Part shown: positions 25,203 to 33,026 of the stretch, in pieces
How positions within the stretch are numbered: position 1 is the stretch's first letter
Layout of the letters: the number at the start of each line of letters is the position of its first letter
NCBI GenBank assembly: GCA_017519975.1
Contig: JAFWRM010000047.1
Span: 62,001-126,000 of the forward strand
DNA from: Oscillospiraceae bacterium
GTDB lineage: Bacteria; Bacillota; Clostridia; Oscillospirales; Oscillospiraceae
DNA length: 64,000 nt
Direction of reading: 5' to 3'
Translations under genes and position numbers: made by a program
The notes under the pieces: model-generated
Seen by the model: the letters and a program-made list of their open reading frames with translations, nothing else
Told to the model about the DNA's origin: nothing
Databases searched by the model: none

Positions 25203-26054
25203 ATGAGACCTGACGGATATAAAGTAAAAAACGCGGATCCCATGTACATGCTGATCCCGCATTTTCTCACCAGACGCTACGACGCGATGAACATGACCAC
25301 ACTGGAGATCCCGGTGGAACCAATGAAGGCGTATATCAACGCCAAACGCCGGGAGGGCGTCCAGCTGAGCCATGTGGGGCTGGTGCTGGCGGCTTTCGTG
25401 CGGACGGTGGCGGAATTCCCGCTGCTGAACCGTTTCATCGGCGGCAAGAAGGTCTATCAGCACAAGGATATCACCGTTTCCATGGTGGTGCTCCGCCCCG
25501 GAGGGGGAGACGTCATGTCCAAGCTCTATTTTGAGCCGGAGGACGACGTGTTCGAGGTTCAGAAGAAGATCGATGAGTTTGTGGACGATAACCGCGTGAA
25601 TGAGGATCAGCTGCTGGACAAGGCGATGAAGATCCTGCTGCACATTCCCGGACTGATGGGCTTCGCCATCGGCGTGCTTCGTTTCATGGACCGGCACGGC
25701 CTGCTGCCCAACTCTCTCGTGAAGGTGAGCCCCTTCCACGCGAGCCTGCTGATCTCCAATCTGGCCAGCATCCGCGGCAACGCGATCTTCCACCACGTGT
25801 ACGATTTCGGCACCACCAGCATCGCCCTGACGATGGGTACGCAGAAGGAAGAGCCTAAACGCGGCCCCGGAGGCGCGGTGGGCTTTGAACGCTGCATCCC
25901 CATGGGCGTCGTCATGGACGAACGCATCTGCAACGGGCTGTATTTCTCCCAGGCGTTTTCAAGGTTCAAAAGCTATCTTGCGGATCCTGCGAAGCTGGAA
26001 GGGAAACCGGATTTTGAAGTTCTGACGATGAAGCAGGCGTCGGAACTGTCCTGA
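25203..26054 (+). CDS. E2/CAT-like acyltransferase fold protein without the catalytic HxxxD
   Basis: A 283-residue protein that matches the catalytic domain of 2-oxoacid dehydrogenase E2 subunits and chloramphenicol acetyltransferase. It lacks lipoyl and peripheral-binding domains. Family features are HVGLVLAAFVRTVAEFPLLNRFI, KDITVSMVV, PFHASLLISNLASI and DFGTTSIALTMG. At the active site, where relatives have HxxxDG, it reads MDERICNG: histidine and aspartate are replaced by Glu and Asn. It may therefore bind an acyl-CoA or partner without acyl transfer, or use other residues. It stands alone with its own promoter. Confidence 0.75.
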   Translation: MRPDGYKVKNADPMYMLIPHFLTRRYDAMNMTTLEIPVEPMKAYINAKRREGVQLSHVGLVLAAFVRTVAEFPLLNRFIGGKKVYQHKDITVSMVVLRPGGGDVMSKLYFEPEDDVFEVQKKIDEFVDDNRVNEDQLLDKAMKILLHIPGLMGFAIGVLRFMDRHGLLPNSLVKVSPFHASLLISNLASIRGNAIFHHVYDFGTTSIALTMGTQKEEPKRGPGGAVGFERCIPMGVVMDERICNGLYFSQAFSRFKSYLADPAKLEGKPDFEVLTMKQASELS

Positions 26055-26068
26055 ATACTGAGCGCACG

Positions 26069-26098
26069 CGGCGGTCGCCTTCGGGCGGCCGCCGTTTT
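26069..26098 (+). terminator. Terminator of the acyltransferase-like gene
   Basis: CGGCGG-CGCC and complement around a TTCG tetraloop, then TTTTCT. Confidence 0.85.
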
Positions 26099-26105
26099 CT
26101 GTTGC

Positions 26106-26134
26106 TGGACAAGGCGCCGGCGTTCGTGTATAAT
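26106..26134 (+). promoter_or_regulatory. Promoter of the L,D-transpeptidase gene
   Basis: TGGACA (26106-26111), 17 bases, TATAAT (26129-26134). Confidence 0.65.
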
Positions 26135-26173
26135 CGCACGGCGGCCGTGAGCCGCACGAAAGGATAGATCGGT

Positions 26174-27058
26174 ATGAAGAATCATCACGATCCGGCATCG
26201 AAGGCCGTGCCGGCACTTCAGAGCGGGAAACAGACCGGAGGGGACGGCAGGAGACCCGGGGGAAGAACAGGGAAAACAGGAAGAGCATGTCTGACTCTGA
26301 TGATCGTTCTGCTTCTGCTGCTTGGGTGTGCGGGATGCTCCTTCAATATCAGCCAGCCCCTGCATCCCTCCTCTGAGGACTACCGGCCGGCGCCGACGGA
26401 GACAGACGCTGAGGACGCGGGGCAGGAGCAGGGTTCCGCTCCCGGGGAAGACGACGACCAGGAGATGGTGGCTCCGGAGGAGCAGGAGGCGGCGGAAAAC
26501 AGCGCCTCCACCGGCAACGCCGTACGCACGGACGGCGAATACTATATCAAGGTGAACTGTCAGATGAACACCGTCACGGTGTACGGCAGGGACGGAGACG
26601 GCGCTTATACTCAGCCCCTGCGTGCCATGATCTGCTCCACCGGTCCGGATACGCCTCAGGAGGGCGTTTACGACATTGCCTGGATGAAAAGCTGGGACTG
26701 GCTGAGTCTGTTCGGCAACGTATACGGCTGCTATGTGACCCAGATCGACGGGAACATCCTGTTCCATTCGGTGCCGTATCTGACGATGTACGACCGCGGA
26801 TCTCTGGAGTACTGGGAGTACGACCGACTGGGAACAGCGGCCTCCATGGGATGCGTACGGCTGCAGGTGGCCGACGCCAAATGGATCTACGACAACCGGG
26901 ATGAGATCGCGGGAGTGGAATTCTACAGTTCCGACGTGGCGGGCCCGCTGGGGAAGCCGGATCTGGTCCCCATTGGCAGCGACCGGGAACGGCGTGGCTG
27001 GGATCCCACCGACCCGGATGAGGCAAACCCCTGGCATACGACAGCTGAAAACGGATGA
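26174..27058 (+). CDS. L,D-transpeptidase (YkuD domain), membrane-anchored
   Basis: A 294-residue cell-wall enzyme. A basic tail of about 38 residues precedes a hydrophobic segment ending in LLLGCAGCSF, so it may be a lipoprotein or a signal-anchored protein. An acidic low-complexity stalk spans about 65-115. The YkuD domain starts at YYIKVNCQMNTVTVY (about 123). Its catalytic part has LFHSVPY with the conserved His and AASMGCVRL with the nucleophilic Cys; the usual SHGC is SMGC here. It should cross-link peptidoglycan or attach proteins to it. Confidence 0.88.
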   Translation: MKNHHDPASKAVPALQSGKQTGGDGRRPGGRTGKTGRACLTLMIVLLLLLGCAGCSFNISQPLHPSSEDYRPAPTETDAEDAGQEQGSAPGEDDDQEMVAPEEQEAAENSASTGNAVRTDGEYYIKVNCQMNTVTVYGRDGDGAYTQPLRAMICSTGPDTPQEGVYDIAWMKSWDWLSLFGNVYGCYVTQIDGNILFHSVPYLTMYDRGSLEYWEYDRLGTAASMGCVRLQVADAKWIYDNRDEIAGVEFYSSDVAGPLGKPDLVPIGSDRERRGWDPTDPDEANPWHTTAENG

Positions 27059-27065
27059 AACGAAG

Positions 27066-27095
27066 GATGGCCCCCGGCAGAAGCCGGAGGCCATC
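27066..27095. terminator. Bidirectional terminator
   Basis: GATGGCC-CCGGC and complement around AGAA, between the converging transpeptidase and ABC exporter genes. Confidence 0.75.
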
Positions 27096-27111
27096 TTATG
27101 TCTGTTACGGT

Positions 27112-28917
27112 TTATTCCGCGCTCTCTTCGATCCGCATGGCCTCGCACAGGGCGGCGTAGCGGCCGGACGCGGCCAGAAGCTCCTCGTGCGTGCCCCGCT
27201 CTACGATCTTTCCGTCGTCAACGACGAGGATCAGGTCCGCGCGGCGGATGGTGGACAGGCGGTGGGCGATGATGAAGCTGGTCCTGCCGTGCAGAGCCCT
27301 GTCGATGGCGGACTGGATCAGCGCTTCCGTTTCGGTGTCGATGCTGGAAGTGGCTTCGTCCAGAACAAAGATGGCCGGATCGGCCAGCAGAGCCCGGGCA
27401 AAGGAGATCAGCTGCTTTTCACCGGTGGACAGGCGGTCGCCGCCCTCGCCGACGGGCTCGTCGTAGCCTCCGGGCAGACGTTCCGCCACCCGGTCGGCGG
27501 AGACCATGCGCGCGGCCTCGCGCACCTGATCGTCCGTGGCGTCCAGCCTTCCGTAGCGGATGTTGTCCGCCAGAGAACCGGAGAACAGGTGGGGATCCTG
27601 CAGTACGTAGCCCAGGGAGGAGTGCAGCCACAGCTGGCTGCGGTCACGGCTGTCCTTGCCGTCGATGAGCACGCGGCCCTCCGTCGGTTCGTAGAAGCGG
27701 CACACCAGATTGACCAGGGTGGATTTTCCCGCGCCCGTTTCGCCCACGAGAGCCACGGTGGTACCGGCGGGCACGTGCAGGCAGAAATCCTCCAAAATGT
27801 AATTCGAACTGTCCGGATACCGGAACCAGACGTGGTCGAAGGTGACGTCGCCCCGGATGGGTTCCCAGTTCTCCGTTTTCGGCTCAAAGCTGTCGCCGTA
27901 CACGCGCACCACGTCCTCCCGGTCGGTGATGGCGCTTTTCTCGCTCAGCAGGTCGTTCACGCGCTCCATGCACACCTGCGCGGTGTTCAGGTCGGTGATG
28001 ACGGAGGCGGCCTCCACGATGGGGTTGATGATGGACACGGCGTAGGTGATGAAAGCGGAAAGCACGCCGTAATTGATGGAGCCGTCCATCACCGCGCGGC
28101 CGCCCGTGTGCAGCACGCCGGCCACCGCGACGTATCCGCAGAACATGACCAGCGGCATAAGAAAGGCGGCGAGATGGGACCGGCGGACGCTGCGGTGATA
28201 CATCTCCTTTGTGAGGACGGAAAAATCACGGCAGTTGTCCTCTTCGATTACCAGAGTCTTGCTCGTTTTGGCACCGGTGATGCCCTCGTTGTAGGCGCCG
28301 GTGATGCGGCTGTTGATGGCGCGGACGTGGCGGTTCAGCACCAGGATCTTCCGCTGGAACAGCCAGGTGAGAACGCCTACCACGGGGATCAGGCACAGCA
28401 GAAGCAGGGCCAGCTTCCGGTCAAGGATGAACATGCTGACGAAGGCGGCCACGATATAGCAGATGTGCCAGAGAAAATTGATGATGCCCCACGCGATCAT
28501 GCCGCTGATGCGGTCGGTATCCGACATCACGCGAGACAGCAGATTGCCGACGGAGTGGGTGCTGTAATACGAGACGGACAGCTGCTGCAGATGATAGAAG
28601 CAGGCTCTTTTGAGCTTCTGGCCAAGGCGTATCTCCAGCACGAGGGCGTTGCGGCAGTACACGATCACGCCCACGCCGCCGATGGCGAGAACGGCAAAGA
28701 AGGCAAGAACGAAGGGCACGATGCCGTCCGTTGAGCGTGGGATGACGAAATGGTTCACGGCGTAGCTGGTGAACAGAGGGTAGACGGACTCGCCCACGGA
28801 AGATAGCAGCATGAAGCCGACGATGAGGGCGGCGGTGAGCCGCAGCTCCTTCAGAAAGGGAAAGATGCGCTTCCACGCCCCCGGCCGGAAGGTGGAGTTC
28901 ATGGTCTCGTCGTTCAT
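27112..28917 (-). CDS. ABC exporter half-transporter B (consensus ATPase site)
   Basis: A 601-residue fused exporter: six membrane segments in the first 320 residues, then an ATPase domain with Walker A GETGAGKST (about 388), a Q-loop LQDPHLFSG, signature LSTGEKQLIS and Walker B FVLDEATSSID with the catalytic Glu. The signature reads LSTGE instead of LSGGQ. It overlaps the upstream half-transporter by four bases (ATGA), so the two should form a heterodimer that exports drugs, lipids or peptides. AAGGAGG precedes ATG 28917. Confidence 0.93.
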   Translation of the reverse strand: MNDETMNSTFRPGAWKRIFPFLKELRLTAALIVGFMLLSSVGESVYPLFTSYAVNHFVIPRSTDGIVPFVLAFFAVLAIGGVGVIVYCRNALVLEIRLGQKLKRACFYHLQQLSVSYYSTHSVGNLLSRVMSDTDRISGMIAWGIINFLWHICYIVAAFVSMFILDRKLALLLLCLIPVVGVLTWLFQRKILVLNRHVRAINSRITGAYNEGITGAKTSKTLVIEEDNCRDFSVLTKEMYHRSVRRSHLAAFLMPLVMFCGYVAVAGVLHTGGRAVMDGSINYGVLSAFITYAVSIINPIVEAASVITDLNTAQVCMERVNDLLSEKSAITDREDVVRVYGDSFEPKTENWEPIRGDVTFDHVWFRYPDSSNYILEDFCLHVPAGTTVALVGETGAGKSTLVNLVCRFYEPTEGRVLIDGKDSRDRSQLWLHSSLGYVLQDPHLFSGSLADNIRYGRLDATDDQVREAARMVSADRVAERLPGGYDEPVGEGGDRLSTGEKQLISFARALLADPAIFVLDEATSSIDTETEALIQSAIDRALHGRTSFIIAHRLSTIRRADLILVVDDGKIVERGTHEELLAASGRYAALCEAMRIEESAE

Positions 28918-30740
28918 TCGCGCACCTCCTTCTCCGTGTGCCCCGCCTGGATCTCATAAGTCCGGCGGTAGATGCCGTCGTGGGCCATCAGTTCCCGGTG
29001 GGAACCGATCTCCGCCACCTGTCCGTCTTCCAGGACCAGGATGGTGTCGGCGTTCATCAGGGTGCTGATGCGGTGAGACACCAGGATCACCGTGCTGGTG
29101 CCGGTGCCGGTCCTCAGCGCCTCACGGATGCGGGCGTCCGTCTGCATGTCCAGGTTGGACATGCTGTCGTCAAAAATGACGATGGGGCTCTGCAGGATCA
29201 GCGTGCGCGCCATGGCCACCCGCTGCTTCTGACCGCCGGACAGGGTGACGCCCCGCTCGCCTACGACGGTGTCGTAGCCGTCGGGGAAGGACTGAATGTC
29301 TCCGTCCACAGCCGCCGTCTCGGCGGCGCGGCGGATCTTTTCCCGGTCGCCCGTGCGGGCGGCGATGTCGATGTTCTCGGCAATGGTCTTGGAAAACAGG
29401 AAAGGCTCCTGCAGGATCAGACCCACGCCGCGGCGCAGGTGCGCGTTGTTGATATCCCTTATGTCCGCGTCTCCGATACGGATGGAACCGCCGCCTTCCG
29501 GCAGATCGTACAGACGATTGAGCAGATACGTCAGCGTGGATTTGCCGCTGCCCGTGCCGCCGAGGATCCCGAAAACGCTGCCGGCGGGCACGGTGAAGCT
29601 CACGTCTTTCAGTACGGGACGGCCGTCGTAGCTGAAGGTGACGTGGTCGAACGTGATGTCGCGATCCATGGGAGGCGTCAGGTTTTTCGGGGGATCCTGC
29701 TCGGTCGGCGCTTCCAGCACGTCGCTGATGCGCTTGAGAGCTACGCCCGTGCGGCTCATCTCGGACAGCACGTGCCCCACGGACCGGACGGGCCCGCCGA
29801 GGGTCTGAGTGTAGCTGATGAACACCAGAAGTACGCCCAGGGTGATGCGGCCTTTCGCGACGAGCAGGGCGCCGACGGACACTACGGCCAGCAGCTGCAG
29901 GCCGGATACGATGTCCCCCAGCCCCCAGAACACGCCCAGCGTATAGCCCATGCGCACCCATTTGCCGGCGTAGGCGTCGTTCTTTTCATCGAAGGTCTTC
30001 ATCTCGTGACGCTCTCTGCCGAACGCACGCACCACGCGCACGCCCGTCAGATTCTCCTGAACGCGGACCATGAGTTCGCCTTCCGCCTCGTCGCATTCCA
30101 TGAAGCGGTGGTACGCCCGGCGGTAGAAGAAAACGGAATAAAGGATGATGATCGGAACGAACACGCCGCACACCGCGGCCATCACCGTATCCAGCGTGAA
30201 CATGATGATGAATCCGGAGATCAGCAGAATGGCGGTGCGCAGCAGCTGGATCAGCTGCTGCTGAATGAAGCTGCGGGTTGTCTCCACGTCAGAAGTGCAG
30301 CGCTGGATGATATCGCCGGTCAGGTTCTCCGTATGCCAGGAAAAGGGGAGAAACTGCACGTGGCGGAACAGCGTGTTCCTCAGCCGAAGGATGAAGGATT
30401 CCGTCCCGCGCGCGAGAGACACCCGGGACAGGTAGTTGAGCAGACCGGAGATCAGCGCGCACAGGGCGACGGCGCAGGCACAGAGGATGAAGTGCTGCCG
30501 CATGTTTTCCGCCCCGCGGAACGGGGCGAGGAACAGCCCGGCCAGCCGGGGAACGTCCGCGTCCAGCCCGCCGATGACGTTGTCCACCGTGAAGCCCACT
30601 ACCTGGGGCAGTATGAAATTGAACACGATGCTGAGGGCTGCGCAGACGATGGCGGCGGCGAACAGCAGCCGGGAGCCTGCGGAGAACCGCAGCAGCAGAG
30701 GAATGGCGGCCGAGCCGCTTCGTTTCTTTTCCGTTTTCAT
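28914..30740 (-). CDS. ABC exporter half-transporter A (degenerate ATPase site)
   Basis: A 608-residue exporter subunit with six membrane segments (about 20-310). The ATPase domain has Walker A GGTGSGKST, signature LSGGQKQRV and Walker B VIFDDSMSNLD, in which the catalytic Glu is Asp. Such a degenerate site is the rule in one half of heterodimeric exporters of the BmrCD/TM287-288 type. ATG 30740 follows GGGAGG. The promoter lies about 90 bases upstream. Confidence 0.92.
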   Translation of the reverse strand: MKTEKKRSGSAAIPLLLRFSAGSRLLFAAAIVCAALSIVFNFILPQVVGFTVDNVIGGLDADVPRLAGLFLAPFRGAENMRQHFILCACAVALCALISGLLNYLSRVSLARGTESFILRLRNTLFRHVQFLPFSWHTENLTGDIIQRCTSDVETTRSFIQQQLIQLLRTAILLISGFIIMFTLDTVMAAVCGVFVPIIILYSVFFYRRAYHRFMECDEAEGELMVRVQENLTGVRVVRAFGRERHEMKTFDEKNDAYAGKWVRMGYTLGVFWGLGDIVSGLQLLAVVSVGALLVAKGRITLGVLLVFISYTQTLGGPVRSVGHVLSEMSRTGVALKRISDVLEAPTEQDPPKNLTPPMDRDITFDHVTFSYDGRPVLKDVSFTVPAGSVFGILGGTGSGKSTLTYLLNRLYDLPEGGGSIRIGDADIRDINNAHLRRGVGLILQEPFLFSKTIAENIDIAARTGDREKIRRAAETAAVDGDIQSFPDGYDTVVGERGVTLSGGQKQRVAMARTLILQSPIVIFDDSMSNLDMQTDARIREALRTGTGTSTVILVSHRISTLMNADTILVLEDGQVAEIGSHRELMAHDGIYRRTYEIQAGHTEKEVRE

Positions 30741-30783
30741 ATGACCTCCCGCCGGCCGGAGCGCCGGCAGATCCCATAAATAT

Positions 30784-30811
30784 CCGGGCATCGGTCACAG
30801 ACCGTGCCCGG
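30784..30811. repeat. Hairpin in the leader of the ABC exporter operon
   Basis: CCGGGCA-CGGTC and complement around a 3-base loop, downstream of the promoter and 44 bases before the start codon; the minus strand has six Ts just before it. It may affect mRNA stability or attenuation. Confidence 0.45.
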
Positions 30812-30828
30812 AAAAAAGACCGTGCGCC

Positions 30829-30857
30829 AGTATATCACGGATCGGAGGAAAAGAAAA
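30829..30857 (-). promoter_or_regulatory. Extended -10 promoter of the ABC exporter operon
   Basis: Minus-strand TGATATACT (TATACT at 30829-30834) with a weak TTTTCT -35 (30852-30857) at 17 bases. Confidence 0.5.
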
Positions 30858-30892
30858 CACCGCAATTCGATGCTTCGCAAAAGGAGAGAAAC

Positions 30893-32149
30893 TCAGGATA
30901 TCCTTTGCACCGGCTCCGGTTCCGCAAGACGGACCGGAGCGGGAAGCACGGCTTCCCGGCACAGACCGTGGCGGATCTCCTTCCACTCGCCGGTCCTGCG
31001 GAGAAGGGATGCGGCCTGCAGAGGCGCCCAGGAGGCCATGAAAACGGGAAACAGCAGGATGCCGGGCAGCATGCGCCTCAGGTCCAGCTTCTCGCTCAGG
31101 GTCAGGAAAAGGCCGAACAGCGCCATGCCGAGGAAGCTCGCGACGGCCGCCGGCCAGAGAGAGGAAAGGGCGGAAGGCAGCGTCCCTCCGCAGACGGCCG
31201 CCGACAGAAGCAGAAGGGCGGGGAGAAGGGAAACGGCCTGTGCGAACGGAAAGCAGAGAAACGCGAGCATGTCCGCCGTGCGGAGACGGCGGCACCGGGG
31301 CAGTGCGCGCGCAAGGCGAGGCACATGCAGCTCCGCCACGCTCATGATCCCGCTGCACCAGCGCCTCCGCTGGGTCAGGGATACCCGGAAGGAGACCGGG
31401 GATTCATCGTAGGTGACGGCTTCGGGGACCCACCAGACCCTTTCGCCGGCTTCCGCGCACAGGGCGGCGAATTCGGCGTCCTCCGCAATGGTCCGCGTCT
31501 GCCATCCTCCCAGGCGGAAGAGCACGTCGCGGTGGACGGCAAAGCCGGTGCCGACCAGACGGGCGGACAGGCCGAGCGCGGCCCGGGGGCGGTTGAAGAA
31601 CAGGTCCGTCATCCGGTGGTACAGAGCGTAGCAGCCGGCAACGGCGGAATCGTAGGGGTTCTGTGCGCGCAGCCGGCCCTTGGCCACCCTCGCGCCCGCC
31701 AGGAAGGCGTCGTTCATGCGGGCCAGAAACTCCGGATCGACGGCGTTGTCCGCATCGAACACGCAGAACACGTCGTATCGGCCGCCCAGAAGCCGGCCGA
31801 TGGCCTGCCGCAGGGCGTCCCCCTTGCAGCGGACGGTGCCGGCGCACCGCAGGATCTTCGCGCCGGCCGCGCGGGCGGCGGCCTCGGTGCCGTCGGTGCA
31901 GTTGTTGGGGATCACGTACACGTCGAATAGTTCCCGCGGATAGTTCTGCTGCAGCAGCTTCTGCACGGTCCGGCCGATGACCGCCTCCTCGTTGCGCGCG
32001 GGAAGCAGGCACGCGAAGCGCAGGGACGGCGCCCGGCGGGCGTACGAGGGAGGCCTTTTCGGGAAGAACAGCGCGACGGTCAGGAACCATACGCTGAGAA
32101 CGCGCAGGAGCAGCCCGAGGATGAGGGCGGCAGTCTGAAGGATCGTCAT
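30893..32149 (-). CDS. Membrane glycosyltransferase family 2
   Basis: A 418-residue processive-type GT2 enzyme. One N-terminal membrane segment (about 8-28) leads to a GT-A domain with LLPARNEEAVIG (about 48), VFDADNAVD carrying the DxD (about 130), AEDAEFAAL (about 220) and QRRRWCSG (about 257). At least three C-terminal membrane segments follow (about 290-385). It could build a cell-surface polysaccharide or glycolipid. It diverges from the two-component system, and CTTAAG repeats lie between them, so the response regulator may control it. AAGGAGG precedes ATG 32149. Confidence 0.87.
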   Translation of the reverse strand: MTILQTAALILGLLLRVLSVWFLTVALFFPKRPPSYARRAPSLRFACLLPARNEEAVIGRTVQKLLQQNYPRELFDVYVIPNNCTDGTEAAARAAGAKILRCAGTVRCKGDALRQAIGRLLGGRYDVFCVFDADNAVDPEFLARMNDAFLAGARVAKGRLRAQNPYDSAVAGCYALYHRMTDLFFNRPRAALGLSARLVGTGFAVHRDVLFRLGGWQTRTIAEDAEFAALCAEAGERVWWVPEAVTYDESPVSFRVSLTQRRRWCSGIMSVAELHVPRLARALPRCRRLRTADMLAFLCFPFAQAVSLLPALLLLSAAVCGGTLPSALSSLWPAAVASFLGMALFGLFLTLSEKLDLRRMLPGILLFPVFMASWAPLQAASLLRRTGEWKEIRHGLCREAVLPAPVRLAEPEPVQRIS

Positions 32150-32196
32150 GTCATTTCCTCCTTTTTGATGTCATGGCCGCATCGTAGCAGACGCTG

Positions 32197-32262
32197 CTTA
32201 AGATTGAGCGGCGGAGAAACTTAAGATTTTCATAAGCCGCCCGTTCTTAGGAAAATCTTAAG
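32197..32262. promoter_or_regulatory. Probable response-regulator operator array
   Basis: CTTAAGATTGAG (32197-32208), CTTAAGATTTTC (32220-32231) and its exact inverse GAAAATCTTAAG (32251-32262). Half sites also recur as direct repeats 11 bases apart: CTTAAG/CATAAG from 32220 and TCTTAG/TCTTAA from 32245. One-turn spacing is typical of OmpR/PhoB-family binding. The array lies between the divergent glycosyltransferase and two-component genes. Confidence 0.65.
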
Positions 32263-32292
32263 GAACTTGCCCTGTTTCTTTTAATCATTCGC

Positions 32293-32301
32293 TGATATAA
32301 T
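32293..32301 (+). promoter_or_regulatory. Extended -10 promoter of the two-component operon
   Basis: TGATATAAT with no good -35. The operator array ends 31 bases upstream, as expected for an activated promoter. Confidence 0.55.
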
Positions 32302-32324
32302 CGGCCGTGAGGTGAGGAAAGATG

Positions 32325-33026
32325 ATGAACATCCTCGTCTGCGACGACGAAAAGGATATCGTGTCGGCGCTGAAGATCTATCTGTCCGGGGAGGACTACC
32401 GGGTGTTTGAGGCGGCCGACGGCAGGGAAGCCCTGGAAATCGTGCGAAAGAATGAGATACATCTGATCCTGATGGACGTGATGATGCCGAGAATGGACGG
32501 CATCACCGCAACGGCGGCCCTCCGGGAGATCACCAACGCCCCGATCCTGATGCTGACGGCGAAGGGTGAGAGCGCGGACAAGATCCTCGGCCTGAACGTC
32601 GGGGCGGACGACTACATTACCAAGCCGTTCGATCCGGCGGAGGTCCTGGCCCGCGTGCGTTCCCATCTGCGCCGGTACACGAGGCTGGGCGCCCGTCCTG
32701 CGGAGGAGAAGAAGAACGTCTGGTCCGTGGGCCCGGTCACGCTGGACGAGGAGGCCGTGGCCGTCACGGTGGATGGGGAGCCCGTCACGCTGACGCCCAT
32801 CGAGTTCAACATCCTGCGGCTGCTGATCAGTCATCCCGGCCGGGTGTACTCCTCCGCCCAGATCTACGAGCAGGTGTGGAACGAGAGCGCCGTGGGGGTG
32901 GAGAACGCGGTGAGCGTGCACATCCGGCACCTGCGGCAGAAGATAGAGATCGACCCGTCGGAGCCCCGCTACCTGAAGGTGGTATGGGGGCTCGGATACA
33001 AGATGGAAGGAGGAAAGGAGCGATGA
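32325..33026 (+). CDS. OmpR-family response regulator
   Basis: A 233-residue regulator with an N-terminal receiver domain (CDDEKD, phospho-acceptor Asp in LILMDVMMP at about 51, LTAKGE, YITKPFDPAE) and a C-terminal winged helix (LTPIEFNILRLLISHPGRVYSS, VSVHIRHLRQKIE, VWGLGYKM). An ATG at 32322 is one codon earlier. Its stop overlaps the sensor kinase start by four bases. Confidence 0.94.
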   Translation: MNILVCDDEKDIVSALKIYLSGEDYRVFEAADGREALEIVRKNEIHLILMDVMMPRMDGITATAALREITNAPILMLTAKGESADKILGLNVGADDYITKPFDPAEVLARVRSHLRRYTRLGARPAEEKKNVWSVGPVTLDEEAVAVTVDGEPVTLTPIEFNILRLLISHPGRVYSSAQIYEQVWNESAVGVENAVSVHIRHLRQKIEIDPSEPRYLKVVWGLGYKMEGGKER

